Positions 35,805 through 43,503 of a stretch of 64,000 nucleotides of DNA are shown here, one piece after another. The position numbers and the translations under genes were made by a program. Under the pieces are notes generated by a model that saw only the letters and a list, made by a program, of their open reading frames with translations, did not search any database and was not told where the DNA came from. The stretch is from positions 21,480 to 85,479 of the forward strand of contig JAGASL010000020.1 of the NCBI GenBank assembly GCA_017621755.1, read 5' to 3'. Each line of letters begins with the position of its first letter. Positions within the stretch are counted from its first letter, which is position 1. The stretch comes from Clostridia bacterium (GTDB lineage: Bacteria; Bacillota; Clostridia; Oscillospirales; CAG-272).

Positions 35805-36632
35805 TTAAAACGTAACCGCCAACCCGTCGTAGGAAACGCCGTAGCCGTATGCGCCGGCCTTTTCAACCAGCTCCTCATGCGTGGCCTGACCGTTATGGCT
35901 GAAATGGTTGACGTAGAGCAGGGTGCGGTCATCTACCAAGGAAAGCGAGCGCAGCCGCTCCTCTACCTCGCGGTTGACCGTAAGACCCATGTGCCCGTGG
36001 CGGTAGTTATCCAGCAGCATGCCGGTGCAATCGAAGGATACCATATCAAAGCGGCGGCCGTATTTCTCAAGGTAAGCCCAGGTCTCCTCCGGGAAGTAGC
36101 CGGTATCGTTGGCGTAGAGCAGGGTCTTTTCCCCATGCTCGATGATGAAAAAGACCGCGCCGGCCGTTTGATCGTGGTCGGCCCGCAGGGGGATAAAGCG
36201 ATAGCCCTCTGCCTCAAAGGGGGTAAACGGCGTGATCTCGTTGATCACCACGCGATCGGGGTTGACGTTTCTTTCTACGTATTCGCGCGAGGAGGAAACG
36301 CCCGCCGCGGTCACGTAAACCTGCAAGGGGGTCTCCTCGATCTCGTTGCCGATGCCCTTGTTGCGGCACCAGAAATCCCGCTCGTAGAAGTGGTCCATAT
36401 GGTTGTGCGTGACGATGCAGGTATGAATATTTTTCAGATCTACACCGTGCTGCAGCATGTGCATATAGGTATCGGCCGGGATGTCGATCAGGATCTTATC
36501 GTCGATCAACGCCTGGCTTCTGGTCTTGATCTCCTTACCGCGCACGGCCAGCGCGTGCTGGCAGATGCGGCAATTGCAAAACAGGCCGGGAATGCCCTCG
36601 GCAGCGGCGGTGCCTAAATATTGCAGCTTCAC
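35805..36632 (-). CDS. MBL-fold metallohydrolase
   Basis: 275 aa, metallo-beta-lactamase fold. The metal motif is THNHMDHF with further ligands in RADHDQTAG, SFDCTGM and the C-terminal NHFSHNG. The N-terminus LQYLGTAAAEGIPGLFCNC with CxxC is typical of the PhnP/lipoyltransferase-associated group of phosphodiesterases. GTG start at 36632 after AAGGAGAG, 3 nt after the CotH gene stop, so cotranscribed. The substrate is unknown. Confidence 0.82.
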   Translation of the reverse strand: MKLQYLGTAAAEGIPGLFCNCRICQHALAVRGKEIKTRSQALIDDKILIDIPADTYMHMLQHGVDLKNIHTCIVTHNHMDHFYERDFWCRNKGIGNEIEETPLQVYVTAAGVSSSREYVERNVNPDRVVINEITPFTPFEAEGYRFIPLRADHDQTAGAVFFIIEHGEKTLLYANDTGYFPEETWAYLEKYGRRFDMVSFDCTGMLLDNYRHGHMGLTVNREVEERLRSLSLVDDRTLLYVNHFSHNGQATHEELVEKAGAYGYGVSYDGLAVTF

Positions 36633-36635
36633 GTC

Positions 36636-38198
36636 TTAGTCTCTCCTTACGTTTCTCATGGCTTCATCCATCGAGGCCATGTGGCGGCGGATGAAATAGC
36701 GGATCTGGTAGATATTATTGCTTTCACCGCTGGCGGCATCTACCGGGTTGGGCTGGCCCCAGCGTTGATCGTCGGCTACGTAATTTTCGTTGCCCACGCT
36801 ATCAATAAACTCTTCAAACGCGGCGATCTGGCTCTCATCGCTGAGCACGGTCTCGCGCAACTCCCAATACCGGTCGCAGAACTGGTCAAAGAACACGTAA
36901 AGCACGTGCGAAATCAGCAGGTTGTCGGTATAGGCGCGATTGTAGCTGATGGTGGTGGGCACGCAGCTGTCGATCGAATCATACGGCCAGAAGCTTTGGC
37001 CGTTCCAGTGCAGGCCGTAGGCACAGTCAGCATCGTAGAGCGAGGGCGCCCATTTTACGCCATCGTAGGTCACGTAGACGGCATTTTTATTCCAGTTATC
37101 GGGGCCGTACATGACAAAGCACATAATGGCGTAGTCGATCACGGCCTCTACGTCGATGTAGGTATCGGCCAGCAGCTCAAAGGCCCCCTCGTCGCTGTCC
37201 TTCACGAAGCTGATCAACTCGTTAAAGCTCTCGTTCAGCCAGGCGATATCGGTATCGGTGGAGCAATATTCCACGTCCCAATCCTCTGTATGATACAGGT
37301 CGGTATTGGCGCGGAAGCGGTTGGTGGAGCTATGCATCTGCGAGGTGAGAATGGCGGAATAGGGGTGCTTATTTTGATCAATGCCAAACATCCATTCATC
37401 CTTGGGGATGTTCATGGTATAGATGCCGAAGAAGGAGCCGTTATGCATCATACGGATGGGAAAGCCATCGGTACAGCCGCCGTTTGGCGCGGCCTGCAGC
37501 TCAGGGATGGTGTTTTTACGCGTGCGCACCATATCGCCAAAGATACGGCAGGAAACGATGTTGCGCGCGTGCGAGCAATCGATATAATTGGCCTTGATGG
37601 TGTATTTAGACTGCTCTCCCCAGCCGCCCCAGCCAAGGTCGACCTTTTGGCGGTTGAGCAGGGTATCATCGGTATACAGACGCACGTTGTAGTTCTTTTT
37701 GGGGAAGCCAGCGGCCGTGAAGCCCTGCACCTTCATCACCGCGGTGGTGGTAAAGGAGACCGCATAGGAATCGTAAGAGAGCGTGACGGTAGCGCCGGCC
37801 GCGGCCTGGCCAAGGTCACCCTCGATATAGACCACCGGCATCAAATTCAGGGGCGGCAGCTCTGTCAGCACGCAATCGCCGCAGCCGGTACAATAGGAGG
37901 CCTGCATGCCCACGGTGCTTTCCCCTGCCTCGCGCACCGTATAGGGGGCGGTGTAGGTATGCTCGGCGGTGGTGTAGCTATTCGTTTGCTGCTCGCCGCA
38001 CAGCGTGCAGGTATGCACGGTATAGCCCTCGCTATGGCAGGTGGGTGCCACCGTCTCGCTTTCAAAAAAGTGCACGTTGTTATAGATATAGCCGGCAAAC
38101 AGGAAGAAGGCTGCCACCAGGCAGACCACCAGTAAAATGACCCCCGGCAGATATTCCTGCCACGGCCGTTGCCAGACCTTTTGATGCTTTGCGTTCAT
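36636..38198 (-). CDS. CotH kinase family protein, membrane-anchored
   Basis: 520 aa from the ATG at 38198, which has a GGGAGGG site; the frame extends upstream without one. One N-terminal transmembrane segment (LPGVILLVVCLVAAFFLFAG), then a Cys-rich region with two CxxC pairs (CHSEGYTVHTCTLCGEQ, CTGCGDC), then the atypical-kinase CotH domain (KKNYNVRLYTDD, GIYTMNIPKDEW, APSLYDADCAYG). CotH kinases phosphorylate proteins, best known on spore coat proteins; secreted homologues of unknown target are common in Clostridia. In an operon with the downstream MBL hydrolase. Confidence 0.85.
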   Translation of the reverse strand: MNAKHQKVWQRPWQEYLPGVILLVVCLVAAFFLFAGYIYNNVHFFESETVAPTCHSEGYTVHTCTLCGEQQTNSYTTAEHTYTAPYTVREAGESTVGMQASYCTGCGDCVLTELPPLNLMPVVYIEGDLGQAAAGATVTLSYDSYAVSFTTTAVMKVQGFTAAGFPKKNYNVRLYTDDTLLNRQKVDLGWGGWGEQSKYTIKANYIDCSHARNIVSCRIFGDMVRTRKNTIPELQAAPNGGCTDGFPIRMMHNGSFFGIYTMNIPKDEWMFGIDQNKHPYSAILTSQMHSSTNRFRANTDLYHTEDWDVEYCSTDTDIAWLNESFNELISFVKDSDEGAFELLADTYIDVEAVIDYAIMCFVMYGPDNWNKNAVYVTYDGVKWAPSLYDADCAYGLHWNGQSFWPYDSIDSCVPTTISYNRAYTDNLLISHVLYVFFDQFCDRYWELRETVLSDESQIAAFEEFIDSVGNENYVADDQRWGQPNPVDAASGESNNIYQIRYFIRRHMASMDEAMRNVRRD

Positions 38199-38228
38199 AG
38201 GATGCCCTCCCGATATGTATACGTATCT

Positions 38229-38257
38229 ATTGTAGCACATCCTTTCCCCGCCGTCAA
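38229..38257 (-). promoter_or_regulatory. Promoter of the CotH-MBL operon
   Basis: Minus-strand TTGACG, 17-nt spacer, TACAAT. Confidence 0.75.
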
Positions 38258-38324
38258 GCCCCTTATGGTGCGTGACGTGTAGAAAAAAACCGCTGTTTTT
38301 TGTGTATTTTGCCCATCAAGCGCC

Positions 38325-38353
38325 TTGCAAAGCGCCCTTTCGTGTGCTATAAT
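38325..38353 (+). promoter_or_regulatory. Promoter of metY-metA
   Basis: Plus-strand TTGCAA, 17-nt spacer, TATAAT. The leader is only about 45 nt, too short for an S-box or T-box, so SAM control by a riboswitch is not seen here. Confidence 0.85.
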
Positions 38354-38402
38354 AAAAAGGATAAAAGAATTTTTCGCCCACGGGGCATGAAAGGATCATA
38401 TT

Positions 38403-39671
38403 ATGGCAAATAAGGAAACCCTTTGCGTACAGGCCGGCTACGAGCCGAAGAGCGGCGAGCCGCGCGTTGTGCCGATCGTACAAAGCACCACCTACGCCTA
38501 TGAAACGGCCGGCGAGCTGGCCGACCTCTTTGACCTGAAGGCAGACGGCTATTTCTATACCCGCCTGGCTAACCCCACCGTTTCCGCCATGGAAAACAAG
38601 CTCTGCGCGCTGGATGGCGGTACCTCGGCCATTGCTTGTGCCAGCGGCATGAGTGCCACCCTGCTGGCTGTTTTGAACGTGTGCGGCGCCGGTGACAACA
38701 TTGTTTCCTCCCGCGCGATCTACGGCGGCACCTACAACCTGTTTTCTATTACCCTGAAGAAGTACGGCATCGAATGCCGCTTCTTTGACCCGGATGACAC
38801 ACAGGAGAACATTGACCGTCTGGTGGATGACAAGACCCGCGTGATCTTTGCCGAAACGCTGGCCAACCCCACCATTGTGGTGCTGGATTTTGACAAGATC
38901 GCCGCTGTGGCCAAAAAGCACAAGGTGCTATTTATGGTAGACAACACGCTGGTGACCCCCGTGCTCTGCCGCCCGCTGGACTTTGGCGCCAACATCGTGC
39001 TCTATTCCTCCTCAAAGTATCTGGATGGCCACGCTGTAGCGCTTGGCGGTGTGATCGTAGACGGCGGCAACTTTGATTACAGCGCCACCGATCGCTACCC
39101 CGAGTTCCTTGTGCCGGATGAAAGCTATCACGGCCTGGTATACGCCTCGCTTGGCAAGAATGCCTTTGGCGTGAAGTGCCGCGTACAGATGATGCGCGAC
39201 CTGGGCGCCATTATGAGCCCGGAAAACGCGTTCTTGACCAACCTGGGCATGGAGACGCTGGCCCTGCGTATGGAGCGGCATAGCGAAAATGCCAAAAAGG
39301 TAGCCGCCTTCCTTGCCTGCCATGAAAAGGTGGAATGGGTGAAGCACCCCTCGCTTGCCAGCGACCCCTACCACGCGCTGGCCGACAAGTATATGCCAAA
39401 CGGTATGGGCGGCATGATGAGCTTTGGCGTGAAGGGTGGCAGCGAAAAGGCCGCCGCCTTTATGGAAAAGCTGCAGATGATCCGCATCGTGACCCACGTG
39501 GCTGACGTGCGCTCCTGCGTGCTGCACCCCGCCTCTACCACCCACCGCCAGCTTTCCTCGGCCGACCTGGCTGCCATCGGCATTGCCGACAACCTGATCC
39601 GCCTTTCGGTTGGCATTGAAAGTGCTGAGGACATTATTGCCGATATCGACGCGGCACTCAATTCGATTTAA
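38403..39671 (+). CDS. metY: O-acetylhomoserine sulfhydrylase (PLP-dependent)
   Basis: 422 aa, Cys/Met-metabolism PLP enzyme making homocysteine from O-acetylhomoserine and sulfide. N-terminal ETLCVQAGYEP and PIVQSTTYAYE, ACASGMSATLLAVLN, and the PLP lysine in YSSSKYLDGH are all present. The aminocarboxypropyltransferase type is favoured over a gamma-lyase because metA follows 11 nt downstream and would supply acetylated homoserine. Confidence 0.9.
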   Translation: MANKETLCVQAGYEPKSGEPRVVPIVQSTTYAYETAGELADLFDLKADGYFYTRLANPTVSAMENKLCALDGGTSAIACASGMSATLLAVLNVCGAGDNIVSSRAIYGGTYNLFSITLKKYGIECRFFDPDDTQENIDRLVDDKTRVIFAETLANPTIVVLDFDKIAAVAKKHKVLFMVDNTLVTPVLCRPLDFGANIVLYSSSKYLDGHAVALGGVIVDGGNFDYSATDRYPEFLVPDESYHGLVYASLGKNAFGVKCRVQMMRDLGAIMSPENAFLTNLGMETLALRMERHSENAKKVAAFLACHEKVEWVKHPSLASDPYHALADKYMPNGMGGMMSFGVKGGSEKAAAFMEKLQMIRIVTHVADVRSCVLHPASTTHRQLSSADLAAIGIADNLIRLSVGIESAEDIIADIDAALNSI

Positions 39672-39682
39672 GAGGTATTCCT

Positions 39683-40594
39683 ATGCCGATTATTATTCCA
39701 CAGGATATTCCCGCCTACACCACCCTGGCGGGGGAAAACATCTTCGTCATGCATGACGAGCGTGCTGCCACGCAGGACATACGCCCGATCGAGATCGCCA
39801 TTCTCAACCTCATGCCCACGAAGATCGAGACCGAGACACAGCTGATCCGCCTGCTTTCCAATTCCCCGCTGCAGGTTCGCGTTACGCTGATCGGTACCGA
39901 GAGCTATATTGGTAAAAACACCCCCCTGCAGCACCTGCAGCGCTTTTACAAGACCTTTCACGAGGTGAAGGATCAGCGCTTTGACGGCATGATCATCACC
40001 GGCGCGCCGGTAGAGCAGATGCCCTTTGAGGAGGTCAAGTACTGGCCCGAGCTGTGCGAGATCATGGATTTTGCCAAGACCAACGTGCAAAGCACCATCT
40101 TTATCTGCTGGGGCGCACAGGCTGCCCTGCACTACTACTACGGCTTAGAGAAGATCGGGCTGGATAAAAAGCTGTTCGGCGTGTTCCCGCACCGCAAGTT
40201 TACCCAGTTTGACCCGCTGCTGAAGGGAACGGACGAGGAATTTTTCATCCCCCATTCCCGCCACACCACCATCACGGATGAGGAGCTGGCCAAGGCCAAG
40301 GATCTCTTGATCCTGGCTGGGTCTGAGGAGATCGGTGCCTCGGTAGCCCGCTCGCGCGATGGGCGGCAGATCTACTTTATGGGCCATATGGAGTATGACC
40401 GCGACACCCTGAAGAACGAATACGAGCGCGACCTGAGCAAGGGTCTGCCGATCGAGCCGCCAAAGAACTACTTCCGTGATGCGGCAAAGACCCTGGTGCT
40501 GCCCAACTGGATGTCAACGGCGAACATGATCTATGCAAACTGACTGAACTATTACGTTTACCAGGTAACCCCCTATAACCGCGATGAGATCTAA
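39683..40594 (+). pseudogene. metA: Homoserine O-acetyltransferase MetA, interrupted by an in-frame TGA at 40541-40543
   Basis: Acylates homoserine for methionine synthesis. Catalytic C142 (FICWGAQA), H235 and E237 (GHMEYD) are intact. E111 (APVEQM) is the residue associated with acetyl-CoA use in the MetA family, matching the neighbouring MetY. The frame stops after 286 aa at TGA, but without the TGA it continues LNYYVYQVTPYNRDEI to a TAA at 40592-40594, restoring a 303-aa protein of normal length. The family consensus at the stop is Trp (NWLNYYVYQ), so TGG has become TGA. The core is complete, so the truncated protein may still function; a sequencing error, nonsense mutation or UGA read-through are all possible. 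Confidence 0.85.
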
Positions 40595-40598
40595 TAAC

Positions 40599-40631
40599 AA
40601 AAAAACAGGTGCGCCATGCACCTGTTTTTTG
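40599..40631. terminator. Bidirectional terminator
   Basis: Stem AAAAAACAGGTGC/GCACCTGTTTTTT with a 5-nt loop between metA (+) and the nuclease lipoprotein (-). Confidence 0.9.
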
Positions 40632-40637
40632 TTGTTC

Positions 40638-41693
40638 TTACGGCTTGCAGCGGCCGCAGGCCTCGTAGCCGCGGTTGATGACGGCCTCGCGCGTGCCGGT
40701 AAAATCCTCTCGGTTTGCCTCTGACATATCCTTGGCTGAGGAGCAATCCGGGTAGTGGAACTTTTTGGTGTTGGTATTCAGCACGTAATCGTGCACCTCG
40801 CCCGGGTCAATCGCCCCCTCCTCGGGCGGGATATCGGTGCCGGAGTCCTCTCCGGCGGGCGGCAGCGGCTCGCCTGCCAGGGCGCTAAGGCCGGTGGCGT
40901 AATCAATGGTAATGCCGGGCTGCACGTTGTAGGCGTAGATATGGAAGCAGATGCCATCGCCCTGATCCTCGACCGAGTAGGCCTCCATCTGCACGCCGCG
41001 GGCAAGCAGCTCGTCACCCACAAAAATGGGGGTCACACGGTAAAGCACGTGGTTGCCGGTTTCACGGATGTAGTCGGCCACCATATTCTCAAAATCCACC
41101 ATACCGTCAATGTTGAGATAGCGTGTGCCGGTGATCAGGTTGCTTTCATTCACATTTTCACCCGTGAGCTGATAGCCAATGAGATGGCAGCGGTTATAGA
41201 GATATTTACCGCTGACGATATCGTATTTGACCGTGTGCCAGCCGGAGGGCTTGACCATGCCAATGTTGCCGCGCTCCTCAGTGGGCATGATATCCGGGCC
41301 GATGCAGGCGACCGTATAGCCGCAGCGGCCAAGGCTATCCAGCGGGCTGTAATACTCAAACGAGGTGGTGACCATCTCCTCAGCGGTAAAGTAGGGCATA
41401 TTGCCATCAATGGCAATATACGGCTCGCCGCTGTAGGCAGGGTGCTCGGCCGGGTCGACCGGCTTGGGCGTAGCGCCCGGGTTGCGCAGCGTGACAGAGC
41501 CTGACGGGGCATCATCCCCACCGCCTGGCGTTTCCTCGCCACCACCGGGGGTTTCTTCTCCACCGGGGATCTGCTCGTTTATATCAGGGTCAAAGCCGGG
41601 CAGGTCGGGCAGCGCATCTAAGCAGCCGGCCGAAAACAGAACGGAAAGCACCAAAAGCAGCGAAAGCAGCGCATTGGATAGTCTTTTTTTCAT
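40638..41693 (-). CDS. DNA/RNA non-specific endonuclease lipoprotein with Cys-rich C-terminal domain
   Basis: 351 aa. Lipobox FSAGC (Cys24), then a Pro-Gly-Glu stalk (PGGEETPGGGEETPGGG) of the same style as the beta-helix lipoproteins. The endonuclease_NS_2 catalytic motif is LYNRCHLIGYQLTGEN with NLITGTRYLN following. A C-terminal extension (YVLNTNTKKFHYPDCSSA to RGYEACGRCKP) carries C, H, C, C residues like the Ada-type metal-binding module often appended to such nucleases. Predicted surface-anchored nuclease for nutrient or DNA uptake. Its start overlaps the upstream stop by 4 nt (ATGA). Confidence 0.87.
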   Translation of the reverse strand: MKKRLSNALLSLLLVLSVLFSAGCLDALPDLPGFDPDINEQIPGGEETPGGGEETPGGGDDAPSGSVTLRNPGATPKPVDPAEHPAYSGEPYIAIDGNMPYFTAEEMVTTSFEYYSPLDSLGRCGYTVACIGPDIMPTEERGNIGMVKPSGWHTVKYDIVSGKYLYNRCHLIGYQLTGENVNESNLITGTRYLNIDGMVDFENMVADYIRETGNHVLYRVTPIFVGDELLARGVQMEAYSVEDQGDGICFHIYAYNVQPGITIDYATGLSALAGEPLPPAGEDSGTDIPPEEGAIDPGEVHDYVLNTNTKKFHYPDCSSAKDMSEANREDFTGTREAVINRGYEACGRCKP

Positions 41694-42091
41694 CTTTCAT
41701 ACCTCTCTCTTGTGATCGTTTCGTGTGAATGGCCGGCAAGCTCGACCGTTTCGGTCAGGCGAAAATCGCCCGGCAGGGGCAGATCCAGCAGCACGTCGCG
41801 CGGGTAGGTGCGGTTCCATCGATACACGACCAGGGTGCTGATACGGCCGGCGTGCGGTGCCAGCGGCCTGTTTTCTACAAAGCAGAAGTCACCCTCTTCT
41901 GCCTTTTCTAAAAAGCCCTCGTCAAAGATAGGGCCGCCCTGCGGGAACAGGGTGGCGGAATAGGGGTCGCACAGCAGGCGGCCACCACCCACCAGGGCCA
42001 GCATATCGGCAATCTGCACCCGGTCGCGGCTTTGGCGCCGGTGGTTGAACAGCATGCCGCCGCGGTCATCAATACATACAAAAACCGTCAT
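41690..42091 (-). CDS. Conserved-looking hypothetical protein (133 aa)
   Basis: No signal peptide and no membrane segment. The N-terminus is VFVCIDDRGGMLFNHRRQSRD, and the protein is rich in charged residues with an Asp-Asp-Arg and several His. I do not recognise the family. It is the middle gene of the patatin-hypothetical-nuclease operon: its GGAGGGG site lies in the 3' end of the patatin gene, and it overlaps the nuclease gene by 4 nt, so it is certainly translated with them if they are expressed. Confidence 0.75.
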   Translation of the reverse strand: MTVFVCIDDRGGMLFNHRRQSRDRVQIADMLALVGGGRLLCDPYSATLFPQGGPIFDEGFLEKAEEGDFCFVENRPLAPHAGRISTLVVYRWNRTYPRDVLLDLPLPGDFRLTETVELAGHSHETITRERYER

Positions 42092-42092
42092 A

Positions 42093-42938
42093 TCACCCCT
42101 CCAAAAATTGCTTTACGTCAGCTAAGCGTTCCTTGCCCATGGCGCGGCCGGCCTCATACACGGCGCGCAGCTTATCCGGGTCACGCTCCATAGAGCCAAC
42201 TGCCAACGCCTCGCGCGGGCGAATGACCAGCGCAGCACCGGCCGCCTCACGCGCGGCAATATAGTCCAGCGTTTCGTTATACACCTCGTGCCGCCGCTCC
42301 ATAGCGGCATAGGCCCTTGGGTATTTTCGCAGCGCGTGGCGAAGCAGACGCTTGTGGCCTGTCGGCTCCTTGCGGTAGCCCTGCGGGCGGGTGAGGATGA
42401 CCACGTTTTTGTCATACCCGATCTGCTCAAAATAGCGGATGGGAACAGAATCAGACATGCCACCGTCCAGCATGGGTCTGCCATCGATCACCACCGGGCG
42501 CGAGACCAGCGGCAGCGATGAGGAGGCACGGATCCATTCAAAGAACTCGTCCCCTGCCTTATCGCACCGCCGGTAGACCGGCTCGCCGCTTTGTAAATCG
42601 GTGGTGACCACGTAAAAGGCCATGGGGTCCTTTTCATACGCCTCGCCATCAAAGATATCGTATTCGTTCGGCACGGTGTGATAACAAAATTGGGGAGAAT
42701 ACAGGCTGCCCGTCAGCAGCAGCGATCGCAGGCCGCAGTAGCGGCGGTCGCGGCAAAAGGCAGTATTATAGCGGATCACACGCCCGATCTGGCCGGATTT
42801 ATAGTTGCAGCCAAAGGCCGCGCCGGCCGAAACGCCAATGGCACCGTCATAACGGATGCCCGCCTCCATCATCACGTCGATCACGCCGGCGGTAAACATC
42901 CCGCGCATGGCGCCACCCTCTAATACAAGCCCGTTCAT
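42093..42938 (-). CDS. Patatin-like phospholipase/acyl hydrolase
   Basis: 281 aa, patatin fold with a Ser-Asp dyad. Glycine-rich oxyanion loop at the start (LVLEGGAMRGMFTAGVID), nucleophile elbow GVSAGAAFG, and the catalytic Asp motif LDGGMSDSVPIRYF. The YjjU/RssA-like C-terminal part includes the RPxGY region (LTRPQGYRKEP). Likely a cytosolic or membrane-associated lipid acyl hydrolase. First gene of a three-gene operon; a TACAAT -10 lies upstream near 42963 without a clear -35. Confidence 0.88.
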   Translation of the reverse strand: MNGLVLEGGAMRGMFTAGVIDVMMEAGIRYDGAIGVSAGAAFGCNYKSGQIGRVIRYNTAFCRDRRYCGLRSLLLTGSLYSPQFCYHTVPNEYDIFDGEAYEKDPMAFYVVTTDLQSGEPVYRRCDKAGDEFFEWIRASSSLPLVSRPVVIDGRPMLDGGMSDSVPIRYFEQIGYDKNVVILTRPQGYRKEPTGHKRLLRHALRKYPRAYAAMERRHEVYNETLDYIAAREAAGAALVIRPREALAVGSMERDPDKLRAVYEAGRAMGKERLADVKQFLEG

Positions 42939-43097
42939 CGCTTTTCCCCCTTCCTTTTATTATTGTAGCATAAAACGAGACAAGACGGGAGGGGGTTTTT
43001 GAAAACTTTTTGAAAAAAGTTTTTGCCATGCTCAAACTTGAAAAGAAGGAGCCGTCAATGGGTGCCTTCCAAAAAGCAGGTTTTACCCACCGCAACC

Positions 43098-43178
43098 TTG
43101 TAGGGCGGTGGCTTGCTGCCGCCGAAAATAAATCGTATAGAATAATAAAGCGGCGGGAGATGAACCCCCGCCCTACAA
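43098..43178. repeat. REP-like inverted repeat (TTGTAGGGCGG ... CCGCCCTACAA)
   Basis: 11-bp perfect arms enclosing about 59 nt that itself contains a GGCGG hairpin. It shares the TGTAGGG tip with the 27-mers inside the transposase gene at 35310 and 35536. Confidence 0.8.
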
Positions 43179-43285
43179 CAAAAGGCGTACGAACAAATTG
43201 TTCGTACGCCTTTCACACACCTTGCCTCGCAAGGTATCGTGTGTTATACCTTATAAGCGTAATGTTGGGCGGTAAGGATTTTTTA

Positions 43286-43425
43286 GTGATATGCCTCGCA
43301 CGGCTCGGCGTGATATTTTTGCTTTGCAAAAGTGATATTGCTCCCGATGGTCGCAGTGATATTCTATTCGCCTCTCAAGCTCGCGTAGTGAATATCACTC
43401 GGCGATAGCCGAATATCACTGCGAA
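43286..43425. repeat. GTGATAT hairpin-phased array
   Basis: Four GTGATAT units spaced about 22-25 nt, with short palindromic inserts (such as GCCTCGCACGGCTCGGC and TTGCTTTGCAAAA), then two ATATCAC units in the opposite sense. Not CRISPR: spacers are palindromic and units are too short. Confidence 0.8.
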
Positions 43426-43455
43426 GCAATAGAACTCGCCGCAGGCGAATAGAAC

Positions 43456-43485
43456 TGGCGCACCTGCTCTATCGCAGGTGCGCCA
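43456..43485 (-). terminator. Hairpin after the GH39-like gene
   Basis: 12-bp stem TGGCGCACCTGC/GCAGGTGCGCCA with a 6-nt loop. The following T-run on the minus strand is weak (GTTCTATT). Confidence 0.55.
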
Positions 43486-43503
43486 AACCGGCTCCCTTTT
43501 CGG

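Larger units (their letters stand above)
42990..43500. repeat. Repeat-rich intergenic region without genes
   Basis: In order: an A/T-rich segment with GGGTTTTTGAAAACTTTTTGAAAAAA; a REP-like inverted pair TTGTAGGGCGG (43098) and CCGCCCTACAA (to 43178); a near-perfect 33-nt palindrome AAAGGCGTACGAACAA/TTGTTCGTACGCCTTT (43181-43213); an array of GTGATAT units facing ATATCAC units (43286-43425); and a GCACCTGC hairpin. A 132-aa plus-strand frame crosses it but consists of these repeats and is not credible. Confidence 0.8.

Noticed and set aside
38353..38403. SAM riboswitch or T-box upstream of metY
   Set aside because: The leader between the predicted start and the ATG is about 45 nt, too short, and no S-box motifs are visible.
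40541..40543. Genome-wide recoding of TGA as Trp
   Set aside because: TGA ends many intact genes here (for example rny at 4144-4146 and the patatin gene), and Trp is written TGG throughout.
43010..43408. 132-aa plus-strand ORF in the repeat-rich gap
   Set aside because: It crosses REP-like, palindromic and GTGATAT repeats and has no ribosome site or plausible protein character.
43286..43425. Possible CRISPR array or short-repeat locus with cas genes
   Set aside because: Units are 7 nt with palindromic, variable inserts; no cas genes anywhere in the window.
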